Part shown: piece by piece, positions 34,556 to 44,377 of the stretch
How positions within the stretch are numbered: position 1 is the first letter of the stretch
Layout of the letters: each line of letters starts with the position of its first letter
DNA from: Wolfiporia cocos
Taxonomy: Eukaryota > Basidiomycota > Agaricomycetes > Polyporales > Phaeolaceae
Assembly: GCA_029448655.1 (NCBI GenBank)
Contig: JACCLO010000009.1
Span: forward strand, 930,001-994,000
Reading direction: 5' to 3'
DNA: 64,000 nucleotides
Position numbers and translations under genes: made by a program
Notes under the pieces: model-generated
Told to the model about the DNA's origin: nothing
The model's database searches: none
The model's input: only the letters and a program-made list of their open reading frames with translations

Positions 34556-36214
34556 CCTTACAGCCAACTTTCACAACTTTCACAACTTTTGCAACTGCCA
34601 CAACCATGACCTCATGACTTTCATGACCTTTGCAGAGGTAGCAGCCAAGTAGCTGCAATGGTTGCAGAGGTCACCACAATGAGCTAAACATAATATGTAT
34701 ACTAACAATTTGTATTTTACAGTGTACAGTATTCAGATTTGTGTGATTTACATGAATATGGTTTTTGTACATGCATGCAACACCCCCTCTTGCATTCACT
34801 GCTTTGTGCACATGGCCTGTGTAATGTCATTTACCTTGAGAAGTCTACAATGTAGATTGTGAAGCTATCCATTGTCATGGTGTGACTTTCCCCAAGTGTT
34901 ATGCTGAATTGGTAATTAAATGTTCCCTTAAATGACATCTATCAGGACCTCAAACAGGAAGTCCTGCTGGGTACCCCCAGGGACACTGTCAAGAAGCTAT
35001 ATTCCTGGCCTTGCAGTGTTTTTGACCAAGTTATCAATGTCCTGGAGTCACAGTTGTTTAGAAAAATAGTCAGACCAGGATCAGGTCATGTACCGATTCT
35101 AGTAGAATACAATGTGTGTTGCCTTCAGCTAAGTCACCATGAATGTTTTAATAAGGTGAGTGGCCCTTGTGTTGACATCACAATGCATGTCTGATATTGC
35201 CCATTCTCAAGTGCTGTGCATGCTGCTACTGTCACAGCCAAAAACCATATACCAAATAGTACACTGAGTATTTACTATACACTACCCATCACTTGTGGAT
35301 ACTCTGCTGGCCATTGCTATGCAGCAGACCCATTCCACCATTGGTGTTGACTCACCTTTCCAAGATGGGGCTGAAGCCACCTACCCAAATAATCAACCCT
35401 GACAGCCATTAAGCATGAGATCTACCAAACTAGACAAATGCTTCAAAAATGCAGTTGAACAAGCAGCCAAAAAGCCAGTAATATTCACAAAGCCACAGAT
35501 CTGTCAGAGCAGCAGAGATTTGGTTTGATGAGCAGACTTGTCCTAGGTGTGATGATGTCTGTAGAGCAGGTATGTGAGGTAAAGATTGTCTATATATGTA
35601 CCCAAAGATGCCCAACAAGGGCTAGGTACTATGACAACCAAGCTTGCATGATTTTTCCAGAATACATCTTCCAACATAACTGTATTTACATCCCTGACAG
35701 TCTCAAAGGTAGTGACAAGCAGGCTGGCAATATATGGCTGCATTGCATACAAGAGCCATTGTCAATTTCACCTGGCAGGATGGCCATCATGAGCCCCAAT
35801 CTACATGCAGCACAACATCCATACACAAGAAAACTGAGATGGGAGATGCTGTAGGAAGGTAGGCTTCAAGGTTGAAAGGTGTTGGTATCATCAGCAACAA
35901 TGTCATGCAAAAGGTCATATAAAGTGGTACAACAAATACAGTTTGGGTCACTGACATAAATTTGTGAACTGGGTTGTCCCAAAGCTGATGTAAAAACAAA
36001 GCAATTGATATGGTATTATCCTCAATAAAATATGCCACACCAAGATTTGAACTGCCAACTTCATGTTTAACATGATCAGTAAAACAAGCATGCTTACCCT
36101 TACTCAATAATGGCTTCTATCATGCTCTGCAGTATTACATACATATTATGCACAGATTCTGGACAAACCACAGAGTCCATGCTCAATAAAAATCAACAAG
36201 TGCCATAATGAAGG
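34556..36214. other. Array remnant and AT-rich spacer
   Basis: The nonamer array continues to about 34690. The rest has no gene; short frames near 35525-35854 have no domain and are not supported. Confidence 0.4.
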
Positions 36215-37004
36215 TTGAGTTGTAAGGGTCATGGAGGTTGTGAGGGTCACAAGAGCTGTGAGAGCTGCAGGAGCCCCAACAGTCACAGTCACAGGTCACA
36301 TAGGCTGCAGTGGGTCATGGTTGCAGGTCACTGAAGCTGTGGAGGCTGCAGTGAAAGGCTATGGAAGTTGCAAAGGTTGCAATCACAGGTTGTGGAGGTC
36401 ATGAGCTGTGGAAGTTGCAGGAGCCAAGAAGGTGGTGGGCACAGGTTGTGAGAATCATAGTGGGTTGGTAGGTCACTGTTGCAGGTTGCTGAAGCTGCAG
36501 AGGCTGCAGAGAAAGGTTGTGAAGGTTGCAGAGGTTGCGAAGGTCACAGAGGTTGTGGAGGTTGCAAAAGTCATAGAGGTCACAAAGGTCACAGATGTCA
36601 CAGAGGTCATAGAGGTTGTGGTCACAGGTTGCAAGGGTTGCAGTAGGTTGTGGATACAAGTTGCAGAAGTCATGGAACTGCAGTGGCAAGTTGTGGAGAC
36701 CACCAAGGCTGCAATAACAGGTTGTGGAGGTTGCAGAGGTTGCAGAGGTTGCAGAAGCTGTGGAAGTTGCAGAGGTCATGAAGGTTACAATAACAGGTTG
36801 CAAGAGTCACAGTTGGTTGTGGCTGCAAGTTGCAGAAGTCCTGGAAATTGCAGTGACAAGGTGTGAAGGCTGCAAGAGCCATGGTATGAGGTGACAAAGG
36901 TTGCAGAGGTTGCAGAGGTTGTGAGAGCTGCATAAGTTGTGAAAGTTGCAAAAGTTGCAGTCTCAGGTCATGAGAGTTGCGGTGGGTCACAGTCACAGGT
37001 TGCA
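36215..37004. repeat. Degenerate nonamer array, consensus GTCGCGGAG
   Basis: At 36516-36614 eleven consecutive 9-bp units follow one purine/pyrimidine pattern and differ only by transitions, for example GTTGTGAAG, GTTGCAGAG, GTCACAGAG and GTCATAGAG. They are explained by an ancestor GTCGCGGAG in which each CpG became TG, CA or TA. One unit still reads GTTGCGAAG. The array is cut at its right end by the LTR at 37005. Confidence 0.85.
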
Positions 37005-37244
37005 TGTTATGGGTCATATACCCATTTGTTATATTCAAGTTGCAAATATAAGTCTTCTGCACCAAGTCCCATGGACATGTGCAAGGCTAGATAATACCCT
37101 GTTTGTATTAAGCCTTCAAGCCCTGAGTTGTTGAGACTCTAGGGATTGTTCAATATTCAGTACACATTAAAGAATATATTTGGTCTGGGGTGCAAGTCGA
37201 AAATAGAGGACTTTCCCGAGCCCAAGAAGTTAGGGTGCACTTAG

Positions 37245-37619
37245 TGTCACAAGCCAATTTTCTTCAACTAGCTAATGGCTAGTAACGGACCTTAAAACCT
37301 TTATCTTATCTAAGCACCCACCTATCAGTCACATGCAAGGACCCCAAACACCCCACACATGAGACCAGACCCCCGGACACTCTGTGCCATGTACCTACAC
37401 CCATTATAGGGTTACATACTATACAACAGACTATCAGCTTATGTAATAACTGTACAGCAGCCAAACATGTACAAACAGTAGAATAGCATATATACTGGCC
37501 AGAAAGTTGGGTAGCACCCCAGACTTGTCTTGGCCTTATACACCTTGAGTAGCCTCAGATCAGAAATACGCCTTTGTGCAAGTTCTATTCCCCTGAGCTG
37601 TTGCTTGAGATCGTGCTTA
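37245..37619 (+). repeat. Solo LTR related to the Ty3/gypsy LTR
   Basis: Starts TGTCACAAGCC and aligns with the reverse strand of the 361-bp Ty3 LTR, including TTATCTTATCT at 37301-37311 and GCATATATAC. CTTAG precedes it and recurs at 37616-37620, so the exact end is uncertain. It shows that the Ty3 family was active here earlier. Confidence 0.82.
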
Positions 37620-37624
37620 GTCAT

Positions 37625-39114
37625 TGACACAAGACTGACACTCACTTGTTTAGCTTGTTAGTTGCGAATGTAAGAGAGTAGTTAGAGCAGGATACAATTT
37701 GTGTGTTATGTGATAGTATGAACAGAGGCCCCCACATATGATGGCCGGATTGTACATTTAATAATCTGCAGCGCAACACTAGAGTTATCAGCATGAAAGT
37801 AGAGTCATCAGCATAGAAATAGAGTCATCGGTGCAGCATTAGAGTGATCAGCACATAAGTAGAGTTATCATCCAGCACTCTAGAATCCATTGAGCACTCT
37901 AGAGTGCTAGATAGAGTCTAGAGTGCTGCATAGAGTGCTGTGTGCGCCACCTAATCCCTATCAGAGTCTGTATATTCAATCTCAGATATTGATCAAATAA
38001 TAGTAGAGTACTATACCGTGTGTGCTCTTCTGGATGCCCAACATCACAAGCTGTGATAATTCATTGATCTCATTCTATTCAAGGTACTATCTATATTTCC
38101 TACCCTATTCTAGTAACCTTTGCCCTCTCAGTACTATTTTGTGCACTGCTACTTGTTGTCCCAAGGTTCTTCTCAACCCACATCAAATCATCAAAGAGTG
38201 GTGCCGGCTTACTTGAAAGCGAAGATGACTATGAATGCATTAGGCGCCCGTATATGGGTGCTTGCCTATCACACATAAAACCATTGATTCTCAATCATGT
38301 AGAAAGAATATACAGCTAGCAACCTCATATAAGGACTTAGATCAACCGTAGGCATCATAGCATTTTTCAAAAAACACTTCAAAATGTAGTAGTAAGAAGA
38401 AAATGTAATTTGTTGGGGGAGTCAAACCCGTACATCATTTCAAACCCCAACAGGAACAGATACATGGTATAGTACTCTACTATTATTTGATCAATATCTG
38501 AGATTGAATATACAGACTCTGATAGGGATTAGGTGGCACACACAGCACTCTATGCAGCACTCTAGACTCTATCTAGCACTCTAGAGTGCTGGATGATAAC
38601 TCTACTTATGTGCTGATCACTCTAATGCTGCACCGATGACTCTATTCTTATGCTGATGACTCTACTTTCATGCTGATAACTCTAGTGCTGCGCTGCAGAT
38701 TATTAAATGTACAATCCGGCCAGCAAGCAGGCTTGTCACCATAGCAGCTTGCCATTACATGCAGACAGGCAGGCAGAGGGTATTGAGAGGTTGACTAGGG
38801 GACACACCCCCTAGGCCGAAATACTAAGTCTGGGGAGTAGCCCCAGACATCACCTGTATATATACATGTAGCTCACCCCTAACTACTAGGCTGCCTTGCC
38901 CTAAAGGCGCGGTCTGTGCGCAGAGGAGTCATGTGCTACAGTAACTAGGTGATGCTGTTACAAAGTATGTTATGAGTGACTGTTACTGATAACGAGATAA
39001 GATGAAAACATTATCTACCTATGCACATGCGGTCCAGTGAGCAGCTATCTAATCAGCATTTTGGTGTGAAAACATGGAAAAATGGGGAAAATATTGCCAC
39101 AATTTCTTGTGACA
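37625..39114 (-). repeat. LTR of the TGTCAC family with a nested foldback element, TSD GTCAT (copy j)
   Basis: GTCAT lies at 37620-37624 and 39115-39119. It carries the stem-loop at 38828-38848 (stem GTCTGGGG, loop CTACT on the - strand), TATATATAC and CCCTAAAGGCG. The foldback at 37743-38721 lies near its left end. Confidence 0.87.
37743..38721. mobile_element. Foldback element with about 260-bp inverted arms
   Basis: Arms 37743-38017 and 38466-38721 are inverted copies starting GGCCGGATTGTACA. Each arm contains short direct repeats built on TAGAGTCATCAGCAT. The 448-bp centre has no long frame. Long arms with internal tandem repeats are typical of foldback-like DNA elements. Confidence 0.85.
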
Positions 39115-39822
39115 GTCATTCAGGGCTCAGAATATACTGAGCATAGTTTCCTACATTTAAGAACAAGTATAAGACTTCTTGTTTGTACAACAAGGTCAAG
39201 CTGAAGAGCCTCAACACTAGTTACATGAGTTTATATACTATGCTGGGTTTCAGTGGTCCTAACAGTCCCAGATATCACTGATGTCACAGATTTTACTGGG
39301 TTTTTATATTCAAAAGACTTGTGTTTGGGATTATATTTCGTATTTTACACCTTAACCATCACATGATAGTTCCCTTATAGGGCTACAATATTGCTTATCA
39401 GCATGTGACTGTGGGAATAGCTTAGATAGGCCCTGCCACAGTACCAGATTGCATGACTGTATAGTTATAAGCCACCCAAACCTTGCCTAGGTTAGGTACA
39501 CATGACCTACATGGTCACCTGACAACCAGATGCATCTTTACGTGCTACTAAGCTGGTTTACATCAGCAGTCCAGGCAAATACACCTGACCTGATGACTAA
39601 TGTTTGTTGCCACAAAGCACAAACATGGACCTATGGTCCAAAGCACACCTACAATTGGGTTGTTCATTACCTGGTGCCCAAACTAACATGCACTTGCCAT
39701 TACTGGCTTGTGCACAGACCATCTAGCTTTAGGGCAGACCATTACTGGTTGCTGCAACCCATGAATATAAGCTTGATCTCTAAGGCATAGTTGCCTTAGA
39801 ACTATTCACTTTGTTTGCTACC

Positions 39823-40910
39823 TGACACAAACTTGTTGTGTCTCCCTCACTACACACCATTCCACCCAACCTTCAACCATCAATGTCCAAGTCCTAACAT
39901 CTTCACTCAATGGATCACCATGCCATCCATCTTCAAGTGGAGGGTCAGTACAAGTAAGAGGGCAGCAGTTAAGCAGTGTTCAACCACACAGCAAGTTGGC
40001 AAGTAAGTGGGACTAAGCCCATGAGTTACATTGAAGACTCTGAGGAGTATGCCTCAGAGTCCCTAGCTTTTAAGTGTCACGGATGTGCCCAGGGGGCCAC
40101 TGTACTTCCCTCGCTATAGGTTCCACATGCGGCGCTAGGCGTACGCCGCGTCTCTGGTCCTCAGCCACCTCCTGTGCGTCTCTTTAGTTTGTTGGTCACC
40201 TGACTGTTAGGTTAGCGCTGTAGGGTAGCGCGCGCCTCAGGTATCGCACGTTATGGTCACACAGTTACAATGGTCACAAGTAGTTACATGTATCATGTGC
40301 TCTCTTAGTTACGGCGCACAGGCCATTACTTTAGGGCGGCCATTACTGGCCAACTCACCATGTATAAGTACGACGGATGAGGACTTACATCCTCATCCTT
40401 GAGATTCTCGTCAATGCACTATTGTGCCTCTCTTATCACTTCCCTGCGCGTGCTCTGGCCCGAGGGCCCCTCTTGTCTTGCTCGACTGTGTGGTGCCTCA
40501 CTACGTCGCCTCTAGGAGTCCTTAGGTGGGGCTCGCCTTTGGTACAGCCGACAAGGTCACCGCTGGCGCGGCGTCGCACACGTCTTGTAGGGCGTTAGGG
40601 AGTCCCCCTGATGCCAGGGTCGCACAGACGGGTAAGTCTGTGACATTAAGTACAGGGGTAGTGCCGTATTTACTAAGTATGTAGCCAGCCCTAAAGCGAT
40701 GTGGCCTGTGCATATGTGCCTAATGGTTGGGACCTAGAACACTACATAGAAACCCTGTACCCTAGTCATGTTACTAATGGGGGATCTTATCTAGCTACAA
40801 CACGATTGTTTATCTACATCAAGTCAGGTGATCTACAAGCATCAGGGCCTTAGTTCAAGACGGGGAGGGGGCATTTACTTATTGATGGTGCAGAGAACCA
40901 ATCTGCATCA
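39823..40910 (-). repeat. LTR of the TGTCAC family, TSD CTACC (copy k)
   Basis: CTACC lies at 39818-39822 and 40911-40915. The stem-loop at 40036-40061 has a 10-bp stem (GACTCTGAGG) and loop CATACT on the - strand. It is itself split between stem-loop and TATA region by 40075-40645. Confidence 0.87.
40075..40645 (+). repeat. Solo LTR of the TGTCAC family, TSD TTAAG (copy d)
   Basis: 571 bp with TTAAG at 40070-40074 and 40646-40650. It still contains CpG-rich segments, so it is younger than its host. The stem-loop at 40375-40398 has a 9-bp stem (GGATGAGGA) and loop CTTACA after TATAAGTAC. Confidence 0.92.
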
Positions 40911-41275
40911 CTACCTGCTTAACACCTAAGCTCATTGCCACTTGCCTTTTCAGCTATTAACAACCCTTACAACTACATTAGTAAGTCCAGCCACAGCTTG
41001 TGTCAACCAATACTATCTACGTCGTAGCCTAAAACATATGATAGGTATGCAATGATATATCCAAAATGATAGGTAGCATTGATATGGCAGTTGAATGCCA
41101 TCTGTCAATCATAGAATGTTAAATATGAAACAAGGGCAGAGTTGGATCTGCCAATCTGAAACAAGCCCTATACACTAGTACAATTGGGGTTGTGCCCAGT
41201 AGAGTCACAAGTAGCCAGGGGGGTTGGTTGTGCAGCAAGTTTGACACAGACTTGTGTCAACCACCACCACCCATG

Positions 41276-41695
41276 TGTCACAGAATATTCGGAAATAGGT
41301 ACCCCCCGTCTCGAACCAGCGGTCTGAGGGTACATAGGTCATGTGATTAGAATAGGGCATTTGTCATGTAGCATAGCGGTAACGTCTAGCATAGCACGGC
41401 TACCCAGGGCACGTGACAGGCTTACGTATGCAGAGGCAGTGTAGATAGCGCACGGACCCTTATGTTAGGGCAGGCTATACCGCCTGCCGTTGCACTCTCC
41501 TCATGTATATAAGGCTTGTCGTCTGGGGCTTACTCCCCAGATTTGTCATACTCGTCGTTGGGGGTGCTTCCCCTCTTAGCTTGACACTTGGCGTGCTAGT
41601 CTGAGTCCCACCTCGTTGCCTCGGCATTGTACTCTACCTATAAGGTATTGAGGGACTTAGCGTATACACTGGTGTGTCAATGTCACTTTGTGACA
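41276..41695 (+). repeat. Solo LTR of the TGTCAC family, TSD CCATG (copy e)
   Basis: 420 bp with CCATG at 41271-41275 and 41696-41700. A reverse B-box (GGTTCGAGAC on the - strand) lies near 41310-41325. The stem-loop at 41522-41541 has stem TCTGGGG and loop CTTACT after TATATAAGG. Confidence 0.9.
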
Positions 41696-43112
41696 CCATG
41701 CCCCACCACCACTAATCCTTATCTCCTACTACCTACACCTTTCAGATACCAGGGGGCCTTTGAACAGAGCCAACAAGGCAGTTGTTGGTAATCCCAAGGC
41801 ACTACAGGGTGGTTGAGGTACACAGACAAGCAGGCAGGCAATTACACAAGCAGAGGGGGTTTGGCAAGTAAGAGGGACTAAGCCCTGGAGTTACATTAAG
41901 AAGTCTGAGGAGTACACCTCAGACCTTCTAGCTTATAAGTACATGAGTAGCACTCTATCTAGGAATCTTCAAGTCTACCCTAAAGCAACACAGCCTGTGT
42001 GCACATGCCTAAGAGCAGGGAAGTAGACCACTTACACATTAACATGTACCAATTATCACATTACCTACGGGTTATCTTATCTGCAAGCCATATGCAACTA
42101 TTTAAGAGATCAGGTGATTAAATGTTAAAGTCGTTGGTTCAACACAGGGAGAGTGACACAGACTTACAGGTCTGTGGGACCAGCCTACGTGCTGGGGCAA
42201 TCCCCCTATCCTTGACATGCAGCCTCGATGGCGTAAGGCATACCCAACTGGGTCATCATGCCAGGTGGCATGCCTGAATGCCCAGACTAGCAAGTCAAAG
42301 AGAGAAAAAGAGCTGGCGAGCCAGTGCACACACAGACAGATGCAAGAGAGGGGCCTAAGCCCAGTTGCTGAGAGTCTCAAAGATGGGGAGTAAGCCCCAT
42401 CTGCCTGAGCTAATATACATGACCATGTAACTACTGAGTGTGCCCTAAAGTAGAGGCCTGTGCACAGACCGGCACGAGGTGATGCTAAGGGTAACTAAGG
42501 TAATGCTAAATGTAACTACTGTGACCATGATGTGAGTATATGTGATGTGTGCTACCCTGGAGCACCTATCTACTGGGTCAGGTGGTCTAGTAACGGTATC
42601 AAGGGCATGAACATGGAGGGGTAGTGGGGTATACAGGCGGCCCCAGTGTCACGAATTCTATGACATGCCTTCTAACGAACTATCTACACCCATTACCGGG
42701 CTTTATTACATTCATTTACGCCCATTATTGGGCCCACGATCTCTAACGTTACAATTTCACTAAACGTTTTCGGGCCACGTGCCCTCATGGCATGTGACCT
42801 TATCTTATCTCAGTCATATCTAGTCTCCTTAGATTAGATAGTATACACAGGCGCGATCTTATCGCCTTAACGACATGTGCCGCCATTACTGGCGCGCACT
42901 TATGATCTCATCGTCATGTGCCATTACTGGCATGTGATTATATCACGTCATTATGGCGCAACGATTACGAATACACGCTGCGCACAGACCACATACTTTA
43001 GGGTACACGGATCGTCTTAGTTGCGTAGCATGTATATAATGTTCCTTGCTAGCGGCACTCTGCCATAGCTTGATTATTAGTGTTATCCTCTCTCTTAAGC
43101 CGACAGGCTCTG

Positions 43113-43819
43113 TGTTATGGTTATTTTGAATTTTTGAACGCTGACAGTACTCACCATTGGGCCAGTACAATACAGGGACTTGTCGCACAATCGACCCCCT
43201 GGCTACTCGTGACTTTACCGGATGTACCCCCGGTTGTACTAGTGTACAGGGCGCGTTTCACCTTTGGCAGATCCAACTCTGCCAACGTTTCATATTTATC
43301 ATTTACTAGCTGACAGATGGTGTTCGACCACCATCATTCCTATCTATCATCTCAGATATATCAATCCATACTTATCAAACGTTTGGTACTATAGCGTAGA
43401 TAGTATCGGTGACATCTGGGAAGGACTTGACCCCTAATACCTAACGTAGTATATAAACTCATGTACTTACTGTTGAGGCTTCTCAGCTCGACCTTGTTGT
43501 ACAAACAAGAAGTCTTATACTCGTTCTCAAACGTAGGAAACTACGCTCAGTATTTCTCGCTCGAGCAAACCGAACGACTAAGTCCTCGAAGTGCGCACTG
43601 ACTTCTCGGACTTAGGCGGGTCCCATACTCTATCAAGACTCGCATCCAATCAATTATATCCTCTAACGCGTATTGGATATTGAACGATCTCCTAAGAATC
43701 CTACTTAGGACCAGAAGGCATCTAACGAGTATTTGCCTTGCATACGGCGCCGCGCCCAAGTGCAGAAGACGAACTATATTCGCGACTCGAATATACGAAC
43801 GGGTATTCGACCCGTAACA
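43113..43819 (+). repeat. Solo LTR of the TGTTACG family, inversion breakpoint (copy B2, 707 bp)
   Basis: Near-identical to copy B1 in reverse. It has TATATAAAC followed by a stem GTTGAG/CTCGAC. Flanks do not match each other (CTCTG left, CTTTG right) but match those of B1 crosswise. Confidence 0.93.
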
Positions 43820-44210
43820 CTTTGTGACCTCTGTGACCTACACAACCTCCACAACCTTTGCAACCTCCATGACATCTGTGACCTCCACAACCTTCACCAC
43901 TTTCATGACTGGTAACTGTGGCCTCTGCAACATCCACAGCCTCTGTGGCTTCTGTGATCTCTGCAACTTCTGCAACCCAGTTGTTGCTGCTGTGCCTGTT
44001 GAAACCTCAGTTATTCATTTTTTACACTCCCTGTGACTTATACAATCTGCAACCATGACCCCCCCTGACCCTCATAACCTGTACCCACAACCTCCACAAG
44101 TTTCATAACTTCTGTGGCTTTTGAAGCCTCTGTGATTTCCATGGCTCAATCGGCACTATCCGTGCCTGCTGTGACCACAGTAATTTAATTTTTCCTATAT
44201 CTGCAACCTC
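43820..44210. repeat. Second half of the nonamer array, inverted
   Basis: Complement of the GTCACAGAG-type array at 36215-37004 (here CTCTGTGAC, CTCCACAAC and similar words). It was separated from it by copy B6 and turned by the inversion. Confidence 0.7.
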
Positions 44211-44377
44211 TGCATTGTTTTATTTTTTGAACACTCACAGAACTCACCATAGAGCAAATATGACACAGGGACTTTGTCATGCTTTTGTGTGATGCTGGGT
44301 GAATGCCCCCTCTGTCACAGAATGACCTGAAGGGGCTCCATGACACCCCTTGCTGTGGTTTGCAGGTTGCTGCTTGG

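Larger units (their letters stand above)
39282..41005 (+). repeat. LTR of the TGTCAC family with nested LTRs (copy s)
   Basis: Flanks ACTGA (39277-39281) and ACCAA (41006-41010) are a duplication with two transitions, judged from the intact host copy. The stem-loop at 39778-39799 has stem TCTAAGGC and loop ATAGTT. CTTTAGGGCA lies near 39729. It is split by 39823-40910. Confidence 0.83.
37005..44211 (-). repeat. TGTTACG-family LTR exploded by nested insertions (copy B6)
   Basis: Segments at 37005-37244, about 39115-39281, about 41006-41241 and, in inverted order, about 44211-44274 together reproduce the LTR seen intact at 46208-46914. Between them lie the LTRs described below. The last segment is on the other side of the inversion breakpoint. 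Confidence 0.82.
41242..44275 (-). repeat. LTR of the TGTCAC family, now in two parts across an inversion (copy l)
   Basis: Left part 41242-42153; its end lies near 44275 in inverted orientation. Flanks AAGTT (41237-41241) and the complement of GACTT (44270-44274) fit a duplication with one C/T change. Stem-loop at 41903-41924 (stem GTCTGAGG, loop TGTACT on the - strand). Confidence 0.75.
42154..44313 (-). repeat. LTR of the TGTCAC family split by insertions and the inversion (copy m)
   Basis: Starts TGACACAGACTTAC at 42154; its other end is TGTCACAG at 44313, inverted. Flanks GAGAG (42149-42153) and the complement of CCCTC (44308-44312) match at four of five. The stem-loop at 42381-42402 has stem AGATGGGG and loop CTTACT on the - strand. 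Confidence 0.75.

Noticed and set aside
36408..36866. 152-residue frame with VxEVxKV-type repeats
   Set aside because: It is the translation of a 9-bp array; units differ by transitions at all codon positions, so there is no coding constraint.
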